NCBI GenBank assembly: GCA_946539635.1
Contig: CAMNHS010000014.1
Coordinates: 1 to 18,194, forward strand
Direction of reading: 5' to 3'
Source: an uncultured Prevotellaceae bacterium
GTDB lineage: Bacteria; Bacteroidota; Bacteroidia; Bacteroidales; Bacteroidaceae
Length of the DNA: 18,194 bases
Of this stretch, positions 1-7,730 are shown one piece after another. The position numbers were made by a program, and so were the translations under genes. Positions within the stretch are counted from its first letter, which is position 1; each line of letters starts with the position of its first letter. The notes beneath the pieces are model-generated. The model worked only from the letters and a program-made list of their open reading frames with translations, made no database searches and had not been told where the DNA came from.

Positions 1-767
1 GCATCAGCATCTGGCATGATGTCTGTGATATACTTCAGGTCCTCACGCTCTGCCATGAGCTTGAGCAGACCAGCCTCGTCGATAACTTCCTTACGAGCAC
101 TGTTGATGAGGATGGCACCCTTCTTCATCGTAGAGCAGAGGTCGTAGTTGATGCTCTGCTTTGTCTCTGCTGTTGCAGGGATGTGGAGGGAAACGATGTC
201 AGCCTCCTTGAAGAGTTCTGCCTGTGAAGCGCAAGCCTTTACGCCGGCAGCCTCAATAACGTCAGCAGGGCAGTAAGCATCGTATGCATAAACGTCCATA
301 CCGAAGCCTTTTGCTATACGGGCTACGTTGCGGCCTACATTACCAAAAGCAAGGATGCCAAGCTTCTTGCCCATCAGCTCAGAACCAGACTTGCCATTAT
401 AGAAGTTACGAACACAATATACGAGAAGTCCAAGTACCAACTCAGCCACTGCATTAGCATTCTGACCTGGGGTATTCATGACAACTACATTGTGTGCTGT
501 AGCTGCTGCGAGGTCAACGTTGTCATAACCTGCGCCGGCACGAACGACAATCTTAAGATTCTTTGCAGCATCCATTACCTCTGCATCAATCTTGTCAGAA
601 CGGATGATAATAGCATCAACGTCGGCAACGGCAGCAAGGAGCTGTGCCTTCTCTGTATATTTCTCCAGAAGAGCAAGTTCGAAACCAGCCTTCTCAATAA
701 TCTCTTTTATTCCAGCAACAGCAGGAGCAGCGAATGGCTTCTCTGTTGCAATTAAAACTTTTGCCAC
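1..767 (-). CDS. serA: D-3-phosphoglycerate dehydrogenase, N-terminal part (cut by window edge)
   Basis: Oxidises 3-phosphoglycerate to 3-phosphohydroxypyruvate with NAD, the first step of serine synthesis in the cytoplasm. The 255 visible codons show the D-2-hydroxyacid dehydrogenase pattern: RAGAGYDNVD at residues 76-85, the nucleotide-binding loop GILAFGNVGR at 137-146, and INSARKEVIDE at 221-231, whose Arg225 should be the catalytic Arg. The catalytic Glu and His lie beyond the edge. The loop has Ala where many relatives have the first Gly of GxGxxG. The start is GTG (765-767), because an in-frame TAA lies three codons upstream. It follows serC by 41 bp and is probably co-transcribed with it, so two successive serine enzymes are made together. 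Whether an ACT regulatory domain follows cannot be seen. Confidence 0.95.
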   Translation of the reverse strand, partial: MAKVLIATEKPFAAPAVAGIKEIIEKAGFELALLEKYTEKAQLLAAVADVDAIIIRSDKIDAEVMDAAKNLKIVVRAGAGYDNVDLAAATAHNVVVMNTPGQNANAVAELVLGLLVYCVRNFYNGKSGSELMGKKLGILAFGNVGRNVARIAKGFGMDVYAYDAYCPADVIEAAGVKACASQAELFKEADIVSLHIPATAETKQSINYDLCSTMKKGAILINSARKEVIDEAGLLKLMAEREDLKYITDIMPDAD

Positions 768-780
768 TTTCTTTTATTTA
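767..780 (-). promoter_or_regulatory. A-rich translation leader of serA
   Basis: The 14-mer TAAATAAAAGAAAG runs into the GTG start, its last G being the first base of the start codon. The identical 14-mer precedes serC. There is no Shine-Dalgarno sequence, as usual in Bacteroidetes, where A-rich sequence upstream of the start aids initiation. The TAA at the third to fifth bases upstream in frame excludes any earlier serA start. Confidence 0.55.
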
Positions 781-807
781 TTGAAAATTGAACATTGAAA
801 ATTGAAA
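780..807. repeat. Four tandem 7-bp repeats (ATTGAAA) between serC and serA
   Basis: On the plus strand the gap reads ATTGAAA, ATTGAAC, ATTGAAA, ATTGAAA without a break. On the coding strand of serA the unit is TTTCAAT. The array fills nearly all of the 41-bp gap, between the serC stop and the A-rich leader of serA. Two copies of the same heptamer precede the RNA methyltransferase gene at 17755-17768 in the same orientation relative to the gene. The array's function is unknown to me; similar TTTCAAT-type runs are, from memory, common between genes in Bacteroidetes. Confidence 0.8.
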
Positions 808-808
808 T

Positions 809-1876
809 TTAGTGCTGAGCCTCAAATTCCTTCATGCAAGCAACGAGAGCCTGACAGCCTTCGATAGACATTGCATTGTAGCAAGAAGCGCGGAAGCCAC
901 CAACGTCACGATGACCCTTAACACCTACCATACCCTTAGAAGTAGCGAATGCCATAAACTCATCCTGCAACTCCTGATACTCTGGCTTAAGAACGAATGT
1001 GATGTTCATGAGTGAACGAGAATCCTCTTCTGCTGTACCAACAAAAAGCTTGTTGCGATCAATCTCACCATAAACGATTTCTGCACGCTGCTTAGCAAGC
1101 TTGTCCATAGCTACAACACCACCCTGAGCCTTGATATAGCGGAGGTTCATAAGTGCTGTGTAAATAGGCACTACTGGAGGAGTATTGAACATAGAGCCCT
1201 TCTTAACGTGTGTACGATAGTCGAGCATTGTAGGAATAGGACGAGAAACCTTGCCCAGAGCGTCTTCCTTAACAATAACGAATGTCACACCAGCCATAGA
1301 GAGGTTCTTCTGTGCACCGCCGTAAATCATAGCATACTTGCTAACGTCAACAGGACGAGAGAGAATGTCTGATGACATATCTGCAATCATAGGAACTGGT
1401 GAATCCAAATCATAACGCATCTCTGTACCATAGATGGTGTTGTTGCTTGTGATGTGGAAATAGTCAGCATCTGTAGGAATAGTGAAATTCTTTGGGATGT
1501 AAGTAAAGTTCTTGTCAGCAGAAGATGCAACCTCAACAACCTCACCAAAGAGTTTTGCTTCCTTCTCAGCCTTTGTAGCCCATACACCAGTATTAAGATA
1601 TGCTGCCTTCTTCTCAAGGAAGTTGTAAGGTATCATACAGAACTCAAGTGATGCACCACCGCCGAGGAACAATACCTTGTAACCCTCTGGAATGTCGAGA
1701 AGCTCCTTCATAAGAGCCTCTGCCTCATCAACGATAGGCTGGAAATTCTTTGCACGATGTGAAATCTCCATAAGAGAAAGTCCTGAATTATCAAAATCAA
1801 GACAAGCAGCTGCAGTCTGCTCAATAACCTCACGTGGGAGGATTGATGGACCTGCATTAAAATTGTACTTCTTCAT
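809..1876 (-). CDS. serC: Phosphoserine aminotransferase
   Basis: Transfers an amino group from glutamate to 3-phosphohydroxypyruvate, giving O-phosphoserine; in many bacteria it also acts in the DXP-dependent route to pyridoxal phosphate. The 355-aa protein has the usual family length. It starts [14 protein letters not shown] and carries GGGAS at 72-76 (phosphate binding), W99, SNNTIYGT at 144-151, D166, and the PLP-binding lysine K190 in GGAQKN. It is a class V, fold-type I aminotransferase. The start ATG lies behind the leader TAAATAAAAGAAAGCT. It is first in a serC-serA unit and has its own promoter at 1924-1955. Nothing is missing or broken. Confidence 0.97.
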   Translation of the reverse strand: MKKYNFNAGPSILPREVIEQTAAACLDFDNSGLSLMEISHRAKNFQPIVDEAEALMKELLDIPEGYKVLFLGGGASLEFCMIPYNFLEKKAAYLNTGVWATKAEKEAKLFGEVVEVASSADKNFTYIPKNFTIPTDADYFHITSNNTIYGTEMRYDLDSPVPMIADMSSDILSRPVDVSKYAMIYGGAQKNLSMAGVTFVIVKEDALGKVSRPIPTMLDYRTHVKKGSMFNTPPVVPIYTALMNLRYIKAQGGVVAMDKLAKQRAEIVYGEIDRNKLFVGTAEEDSRSLMNITFVLKPEYQELQDEFMAFATSKGMVGVKGHRDVGGFRASCYNAMSIEGCQALVACMKEFEAQH

Positions 1877-1878
1877 AG

Positions 1879-1892
1879 CTTTCTTTTATTTA
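1879..1892 (-). promoter_or_regulatory. A-rich translation leader of serC
   Basis: The 14-mer TAAATAAAAGAAAG ends two bases before the serC ATG. It is identical to the leader of serA. A shorter shared core, TAAATAAA, also precedes dapA (4468-4475) and carB (7690-7697), each ending two bases before the ATG. No purine-rich Shine-Dalgarno match is present. Confidence 0.5.
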
Positions 1893-1923
1893 ATATAAAA
1901 TATAATTTCTATCAATTAGGCTG

Positions 1924-1955
1924 CAAAGTTACACATTTTATATGAAAATAGCAAA
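1924..1955 (-). promoter_or_regulatory. Bacteroidetes-type promoter of serC
   Basis: Read on the minus strand, TTTG at 1955-1952 is followed after 20 nt by TAACTTTG at 1931-1924, a perfect TAnnTTTG -7 box. The boxes and spacing match the housekeeping sigma-ABfr consensus (-33 TTTG, -7 TAnnTTTG, spacer about 19-21 nt). It sits in the 123-bp gap between menA and serC. Transcription should start a few bases past 1924, giving a serC leader of roughly 40 nt. I see no terminator hairpin for menA in the same gap, so read-through is possible. Confidence 0.75.
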
Positions 1956-1999
1956 TTAAATTGCGCAGTTTTTGTTTTTTGAGCAATAAATGAACACTT

Positions 2000-2947
2000 T
2001 TATGAGAAAATGATAAGCAAACTTATCAATATGCCAAAAAGAAAGATATTTCTTGCTGTCTTTCCGAGTATTTTATTCAAAGCCCTACCCGATTTAATCA
2101 TTCGCATCTCATTCCAACTCTGTACGAACAAGAAATACACGCAAAAACAGAGTAGCATATTCTTCTCGCTCCAGCCATATTGAAAGAGAACGGCAACGAG
2201 AGCCAGTGTAGGCAGCGAGATATATAGCCATTCAGCATATTTTTTGCCAATCATTACAACAAGAGTACGCTTGCCTGCATTTCTGTCGTTGTCAAAATCA
2301 CGATAGTTATTGACAATAAGTAATGTATCTACAACAAGACCACAAGCAACACCTAATATCCAAGGCATTACGCCGCAAACAAGGTAAGAGGTGAAGCATA
2401 CTGGTACTATGCCGAAGAATACCACTACCAACAAGTCCCCCATCCCTAATCCTGCGAGACATGTAGTATAAAGGAAACAGAATAGTATGCAGAAGGCTCC
2501 TACCAATATCATTTCCCATCCACCTACAAGAATTAATGGTAATCCGACAAGACCAGCAATCGCAGTTGTTATAGCCATAGCCCATCGCATAGCCTTTAAA
2601 GACACCCATCCCATAGCGCATGCTCGCTCTGGACCTAAACGGGTCTCATTATCGTTGCCATGAACACAATCGAAATAGTCATTCACGAAATTGGCATCTA
2701 TCTGCATTATCATAGCAAAGAGAAAACACAGTACATTTGCCACAATACGGACAGTGAGTTCATCATTCGACATCACAGAGAGATTAGCATCTGATAATGT
2801 TTTCCAAGCGAATGCAGAACCCAACATAACAGGTACCATAGCGCCCGAAAGCGTTTTAGGACGAGCTGCAAGTATCCATGCCTTAAAAGAATTCTGACGA
2901 ATGTTATCCGAATTGTTTGCCTTACCTGTTTTTATGTCAATGACCAT
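2000..2947 (-). CDS. menA: 1,4-dihydroxy-2-naphthoate polyprenyltransferase
   Basis: Membrane enzyme of the UbiA family that joins 1,4-dihydroxy-2-naphthoate to a polyprenyl diphosphate, giving demethylmenaquinone; menaquinone serves anaerobic electron transport. The 315-aa protein has both Asp-rich, Mg-diphosphate-binding motifs: NDYFDCVHGND at 89-99 and NNYRDFDNDRNAGKRT at 213-228; the second, ending GKRT, is MenA-like rather than UbiA-like. Hydrophobic stretches at about 66-85, 121-165, 170-212 and near the C-terminus fit a multi-span protein. The ATG (2945-2947) overlaps the end of the upstream HD-domain gene by 16 bp, which suggests coupled translation. It is the last gene of the minus-strand block before the serC promoter. 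The other men genes are not in this window. Confidence 0.93.
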   Translation of the reverse strand: MVIDIKTGKANNSDNIRQNSFKAWILAARPKTLSGAMVPVMLGSAFAWKTLSDANLSVMSNDELTVRIVANVLCFLFAMIMQIDANFVNDYFDCVHGNDNETRLGPERACAMGWVSLKAMRWAMAITTAIAGLVGLPLILVGGWEMILVGAFCILFCFLYTTCLAGLGMGDLLVVVFFGIVPVCFTSYLVCGVMPWILGVACGLVVDTLLIVNNYRDFDNDRNAGKRTLVVMIGKKYAEWLYISLPTLALVAVLFQYGWSEKNMLLCFCVYFLFVQSWNEMRMIKSGRALNKILGKTARNIFLFGILISLLIIFS

Positions 2948-3531
2948 AATTCTTCAAACTTTTCTCTGAGAAGCGTCTTATTATTTATTATGTTGCGAAG
3001 TTCAGACAGGTCTTTCTCATTCTGTGAACCTTCAATCCACAACTTTATATATCCTGCTGTAGAATATTTCTCTTGCATATGTTCACAAAAACGATTCCAA
3101 TGTTCCTCCTTTATCATTTCCGGATAATGGGACTTACCATACTGTATAGTACGTTTGAAAACAGACATAGGATTAAGGTCTCTATCAGCCTCAGCAACTA
3201 TCTTTCCATAAATAGAGCGTGGAGCCCTGGAAGCTGAAGCACGATGGTCTTCGACTGCTTCCTTCATTATCCTTATCTGCATTTCAGAAAACCATTTCTT
3301 CAGTCGCTGATCTGCTTGAAGGATTTTTCCTGATGTGATATGATGTATGGCTCGTGGTCCTTCAAGACCCAAATCATGGTATGCAGCAATAACATATGCC
3401 ATATCTTCATCAGCACCCATTCTCTGAGCAATAGATACCGAAGAACGTATTACACGAGTAACATGCTCCATATTATGTGCAACATCGAACGCAGCATACC
3501 TTGGTAGGATGTCACGTTCGATGAATGCCAT
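2932..3531 (-). CDS. HD-domain metal-dependent hydrolase, function unknown
   Basis: A 199-aa soluble protein with a full set of HD-superfamily metal ligands, numbered from the chosen ATG: H19 and H23 (HNMEH), the H52-D53 doublet (AAYHDLG), the pair H63-H64 and H96, then D116 or D118 (EADRD). Members of the superfamily are mostly phosphohydrolases acting on nucleotides; the substrate here cannot be told from sequence. I chose ATG at 3531; an in-frame TTG at 3549 would add six residues, but ATG needs no special start. It overlaps menA by 16 bp and follows dapA after about 50 bp. No signal peptide or membrane segment is seen. Possible roles include nucleotide or metabolite clean-up; nothing links it to menaquinone except position. 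Confidence 0.85.
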   Translation of the reverse strand: MAFIERDILPRYAAFDVAHNMEHVTRVIRSSVSIAQRMGADEDMAYVIAAYHDLGLEGPRAIHHITSGKILQADQRLKKWFSEMQIRIMKEAVEDHRASASRAPRSIYGKIVAEADRDLNPMSVFKRTIQYGKSHYPEMIKEEHWNRFCEHMQEKYSTAGYIKLWIEGSQNEKDLSELRNIINNKTLLREKFEELWSLT

Positions 3532-3580
3532 GATTTCTAAATTAACCAATATTAATCGGGAAATTATAGATTCAAAAAAA

Positions 3581-4465
3581 TTACAACTTTAAACCTTTCA
3601 GCACTTCTGCTATCTTCTGGCGTGTCGTCAATCGTGTTGGTACGAGTGGCAGACGAAGATTGTTCTTCAACAGTCCCATTTCAGACATCAAGGCCTTCAC
3701 ACCAGCAGGATTGCCATCTACAAAGAGGAGGCTATAGAGGTCTGTAAACTTGTGATGTATCTTCTGAGCGGCCTCAAACTGTCCACGGAATTCCAAACGT
3801 ATCATTCTGGAGAATTCCTTTGGAAGAGCATTTCCTATTACAGAAATAACTCCAACAGCACCTGTTGCTATCATATGGAATGTAATAGCATCATCACCAG
3901 ACAGCACCTCAAAATCTTTTGGCTTATACTTTATTATTTCGTCAACTTGTTCTATAGAACCACTTGCTTCTTTGATAGCAACGATATTTTCACAATCGTT
4001 TGCAAGACGGCAAGTTGTCTCAGGTTTCAGATTTATACCAGTACGCCCAGGAACGTTATACATTACAATAGGCAATTTGGTAGCTGCTGAAATAGCTTTA
4101 AAGTGTTGATATAATCCCTCTTGAGAAGGCTTATTATAATAAGGACATATACTAAGTATGCCATCTATACCACTAAAGTCACCTGTCTTGAGAGTCTCCA
4201 CAATAGCAGCAGTATTATTTCCACCACATCCCATAAGGAGTGGGACTCTGCCATTTACCTGCTTGACGATAAACTCCTTTACTGCCCAATATTCTTCTGT
4301 AGAAAGGCAAGGAGTCTCACCAGTAGTAGCAAGGATGCAGAGGAAATCTGCATCATTGCTTAATTGGTATTCTATAATGGATGATAAACTCTCGTAATCA
4401 ATCTTACCATCATCCGTAAACGGAGTAACAAGGGCTATTCCTAAGCCACGAAATATATTATTCAT
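3581..4465 (-). CDS. dapA: 4-hydroxy-tetrahydrodipicolinate synthase
   Basis: Condenses pyruvate with aspartate semialdehyde, the committed step to diaminopimelate and lysine, feeding peptidoglycan cross-links. The 294-aa TIM-barrel protein has T47-T48 in ATTGET, Y110 in CPYYNKP, Y136 and R141 in YNVPGRT, and the Schiff-base lysine K165 in AIKEASG, all in the order and spacing of the family (E. coli T44, T45, Y107, Y133, R138, K161). The usual GTTGES reads ATTGET here. Its ATG lies 3 bp past the carB stop, and the carB stop codon forms part of the TAAATAAA leader of dapA, so translation is probably coupled. Confidence 0.96.
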   Translation of the reverse strand: MNNIFRGLGIALVTPFTDDGKIDYESLSSIIEYQLSNDADFLCILATTGETPCLSTEEYWAVKEFIVKQVNGRVPLLMGCGGNNTAAIVETLKTGDFSGIDGILSICPYYNKPSQEGLYQHFKAISAATKLPIVMYNVPGRTGINLKPETTCRLANDCENIVAIKEASGSIEQVDEIIKYKPKDFEVLSGDDAITFHMIATGAVGVISVIGNALPKEFSRMIRLEFRGQFEAAQKIHHKFTDLYSLLFVDGNPAGVKALMSEMGLLKNNLRLPLVPTRLTTRQKIAEVLKGLKL

Positions 4466-4468
4466 AGT

Positions 4469-7400
4469 TTATTTATAATCTTGCCAAGACTTAATTCCTA
4501 AATCATCAAGTGAAAGCGTTGTGAATGCATGGATAAATGCTGATGCCAAACGAGCATTTGTGATAAGAGGAATATTATGATCTATTGCACCACGACGAAT
4601 CTTGTAACCATTTGTCAGCTCGCGCTTTGTATGGTTCTTAGGAATATTCACAATAAGGTCAAACTTATGGTCATGTATCATATCCATAACGTTTGGAGTA
4701 TCCTTATGTGTCTCGTCTGGCCATCCTACAGCATACGCCTTAATCTTATTATCGTTGAGGTATGTTGCTGTACCTTCTGTTGCATAGATTGTGTATCCAG
4801 CCTTCTGCAATGCCATTGCAGCATCCAGCAGAGAAGCCTTCTCCTTGGTACCACCTGATGACAACATGATCCCCTTATCCTTTGATGGAATCTTGTATCC
4901 TGTTGCTATCATAGAGTTGAGAAGAGCCTCTTCGTACGAATCACCAAGACATCCTACCTCACCTGTTGATGACATATCAACACCAAGAACAGGGTCAGCA
5001 TTCTGCAAACGTGCAAAAGAGAACTGACTTGACTTAACACCCATTCTGTCAATATCGAATTCTGACTTATCTGGCTTCTGATAAGGGGCATCAAGCATAA
5101 TTCTTGTTGCTGTCTCAATAAAGTTGCGCTTGAGAACCTTTGATACGAATGGGAAAGAACGTGATGCACGGAGGTTACACTCGATAACCTTTACGTCCCT
5201 ACCCTTTGCCAGATACTGTATATTGAAAGGACCAGAGATATTCAGTTCTTTTGCAATAGCACGAGACATCTTCTTAATCTGACGTATAGTTGCGAAAGTA
5301 ATATCCTGTGCAGGGAATACCATAGTAGCATCACCAGAGTGAACACCTGCATACTCAATGTGCTCAGAGATACCATATTCTACAACCTCACCATTTTGTG
5401 CAACACCATCAAACTCTATCTCGTTTGTCTCTTGCATGAATTGTGATACGACAACAGGATACTCCTTACTTACCTCAGAAGCAGCAGCCAAGAAGCGTTT
5501 CAGTTCTTCATCATCATAGCAGACATTCATTGCTGCTCCAGAAAGTACGTATGAAGGTCTTACAAGAACTGGGTAGCCGACTTCTTCAATAAACTTATTG
5601 ATATCATCCATTGATGTCAAAGCACTCCACTTAGGCTGATCAATTCCAAGCTGGTCAAGCATAGAAGAGAACTTTCCTCTGTTCTCTGCTCTATCAATAG
5701 ATACTGGGCTAGTACCCAAGATAGGCACACTCTGGCGATGAAGTTTCATTGCAAGGTTATTTGGTATCTGTCCACCTACAGAAACAATCACACCACGTGC
5801 CTGTTCAAGGTCGAAGACATCCAAAACACGTTCGAACGAAAGCTCGTCAAAATAGAGTCTGTCACACATATCGTAGTCAGTAGAAACAGTCTCTGGATTA
5901 TAATTAATCATTATTGACTTATAGCCCAGTTTACGCGCTGTCTGAATAGCGTTTACAGAACACCAGTCAAATTCTACAGAAGAACCGATGCGATAAGCAC
6001 CAGAACCGAGAACGATAACACTCTTCTCATTTTTATAATAGTTAACATCATAACCCTCTACTGCATATGTCATATACAGATAGTTTGTGAGTTCAGGATG
6101 TTCAGATGCAACAGTTTCGATACGTTTTACTGCTGGAAGAATACCCAACTTCTTACGATACTGTCTTACTGCAAGGTTTTCCTTCTCCATATTTGTTCCT
6201 TCTGTCTTCAGGACAAAACGTGCAATCTGGAAATCAGAGAAGCCAAGTACCTTTGCCTGACGCATTACGTCAGCAGGAATTTCTGTTACCTCATTATATG
6301 TCTGTAACTTATGCTTGAAGTCAACAATATTCTTCATACGCTCAATAAACCAAGGGTCAATCTTGGTGAGCTCATAAAGACGCTCAATAGTATATCCTTT
6401 CTCCAAAGCCTGTGCGATAGCGAATATACGCATATCTGTAGGATTTGACAGCTCTTCATCAAGATCATCAAACTTAATGTGATCATTGCCAACAAAGCCG
6501 TGCATACCCTGACCAATCATACGCAATCCCTTCTGGAGCATTTCTTCGAAAGAACGACCGATTGACATAATTTCGCCCACAGACTTCATTGAAGAACCAA
6601 TTTTACGGCTTACTCCTGTGAACTTGGTAAGGTCCCAACGAGGTATCTTACAAATCATATAGTCAAGAGATGGAGCTACATACGCAGAGTTTGGAGTTCC
6701 CATCTCACCAATCTGATCAAGAGTGTATCCGAGGGCTATCTTTGCAGCAACGAAAGCAAGAGGATAACCAGTTGCCTTTGATGCCAAAGCAGAAGAACGG
6801 CTCAAACGAGCATTAATCTCAATGATACGATAGTCATTATTCTCTGCATTGAAAGCAAACTGGATGTTACATTCACCTACAATATTCAGATGGCGGACAC
6901 ACTTGATAGTAATATCCTGCAACATCTTAACCTGCTCTTCAGTAAGAGAACATGTTGGTGCAACAACAATTGACTCACCTGTATGTATTCCCAATGGATC
7001 GAAATTTTCCATTGATGCCACAGTGAAGCAATGGTCATTAGCATCACGAATACACTCGAATTCTATTTCTTTCCATCCCTTCAAGCTTTCCTCTACCAAA
7101 ACCTGTGGTGCAAAAGTGAATGCACTTTCTGCAATTTCCATAAAGGTCTTTTCATCTGGGCACACACCAGAACCTAAACCACCTAACGCATATGCAGAAC
7201 GTATCATAATAGGATACCCTATACGACGTGCTGTTGCAACAGCATCTTCCAATGTCTCACATGCCTGTGATACAGGTACCTTAAGGTCTATCTTATTTAA
7301 TTCTTTAACAAAGAGGTCTCTATCCTCTGTGTTCATGATTGCCTGTACTGATGTTCCTAATACCTGAACACCATATTCTTTCAGAACACCTGTCTTATAA

Positions 7401-7687
7401 AGTTCTGTACCACAGTTTAATGCTGTCTGTCCGCCGAAAGCCAGAAGAATTCCGTCAGGACGTTCCTTCTTAATCACCTCTGTTACAAAATGTGTGTTAA
7501 CAGGAAGGAAGTATACTTTATCTGCGATTCCTTCACTAGTCTGGATCGTTGCAATGTTTGGATTTATAAGAACACTGCTAATACCTTCTTCACGTAAAGC
7601 TTTAAGTGCTTGTGAACCAGAATAGTCAAATTCACCTGCCTGACCAATTTTTAGGGCGCCAGAACCCAGAACGAGAACTTTTTTCAT
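4469..7687 (-). CDS. carB: Carbamoyl phosphate synthase large subunit, CAD/CPS1-like
   Basis: Makes carbamoyl phosphate from bicarbonate, ammonia (channelled from the small subunit's glutaminase) and two ATP, for pyrimidines and arginine. The 1072 aa have the full plan: carboxyphosphate ATP-grasp half to about 400 (GGLGSG 169-174, ECNIQ 272-276, NARLSRSSALASKATG 292-307), a linking region to about 550, a second ATP-grasp half (RPSYVLSGAAMNV 710-722, GVHSGDAT 781-788, ECNLRASRSFPFVSK 836-850), and an MGS-like regulatory domain from about 938. LINPNIATIQTS, SYVLSGAAMNV and QFSFARLQNADPVLG match, from memory, animal CAD/CPS1 more closely than E. coli CarB (for example PSYVLGGRAM there). No carA adjoins it; glmS lies 43 bp upstream. 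Start is the ATG behind TAAATAAACA. Confidence 0.95.
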   Translation of the reverse strand: MKKVLVLGSGALKIGQAGEFDYSGSQALKALREEGISSVLINPNIATIQTSEGIADKVYFLPVNTHFVTEVIKKERPDGILLAFGGQTALNCGTELYKTGVLKEYGVQVLGTSVQAIMNTEDRDLFVKELNKIDLKVPVSQACETLEDAVATARRIGYPIMIRSAYALGGLGSGVCPDEKTFMEIAESAFTFAPQVLVEESLKGWKEIEFECIRDANDHCFTVASMENFDPLGIHTGESIVVAPTCSLTEEQVKMLQDITIKCVRHLNIVGECNIQFAFNAENNDYRIIEINARLSRSSALASKATGYPLAFVAAKIALGYTLDQIGEMGTPNSAYVAPSLDYMICKIPRWDLTKFTGVSRKIGSSMKSVGEIMSIGRSFEEMLQKGLRMIGQGMHGFVGNDHIKFDDLDEELSNPTDMRIFAIAQALEKGYTIERLYELTKIDPWFIERMKNIVDFKHKLQTYNEVTEIPADVMRQAKVLGFSDFQIARFVLKTEGTNMEKENLAVRQYRKKLGILPAVKRIETVASEHPELTNYLYMTYAVEGYDVNYYKNEKSVIVLGSGAYRIGSSVEFDWCSVNAIQTARKLGYKSIMINYNPETVSTDYDMCDRLYFDELSFERVLDVFDLEQARGVIVSVGGQIPNNLAMKLHRQSVPILGTSPVSIDRAENRGKFSSMLDQLGIDQPKWSALTSMDDINKFIEEVGYPVLVRPSYVLSGAAMNVCYDDEELKRFLAAASEVSKEYPVVVSQFMQETNEIEFDGVAQNGEVVEYGISEHIEYAGVHSGDATMVFPAQDITFATIRQIKKMSRAIAKELNISGPFNIQYLAKGRDVKVIECNLRASRSFPFVSKVLKRNFIETATRIMLDAPYQKPDKSEFDIDRMGVKSSQFSFARLQNADPVLGVDMSSTGEVGCLGDSYEEALLNSMIATGYKIPSKDKGIMLSSGGTKEKASLLDAAMALQKAGYTIYATEGTATYLNDNKIKAYAVGWPDETHKDTPNVMDMIHDHKFDLIVNIPKNHTKRELTNGYKIRRGAIDHNIPLITNARLASAFIHAFTTLSLDDLGIKSWQDYK

Positions 7688-7730
7688 TGTTTATTTATCT
7701 TTTAAACCTTAAATTTCTAATTTTTATATT

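Noticed and set aside
780..810. CRISPR-like or regulatory RNA array between serC and serA
   Set aside because: The unit is only 7 bp with no spacers; it is a simple tandem repeat.
2932..3531. HD-domain gene as part of a nucleotide-based defence system
   Set aside because: No nucleotide cyclase, effector or other defence gene adjoins it; all neighbours are core metabolism.
6849..7367. 172-codon open frame on the plus strand
   Set aside because: It is antisense to carB ATP-grasp motifs that are intact; no family resemblance is seen.
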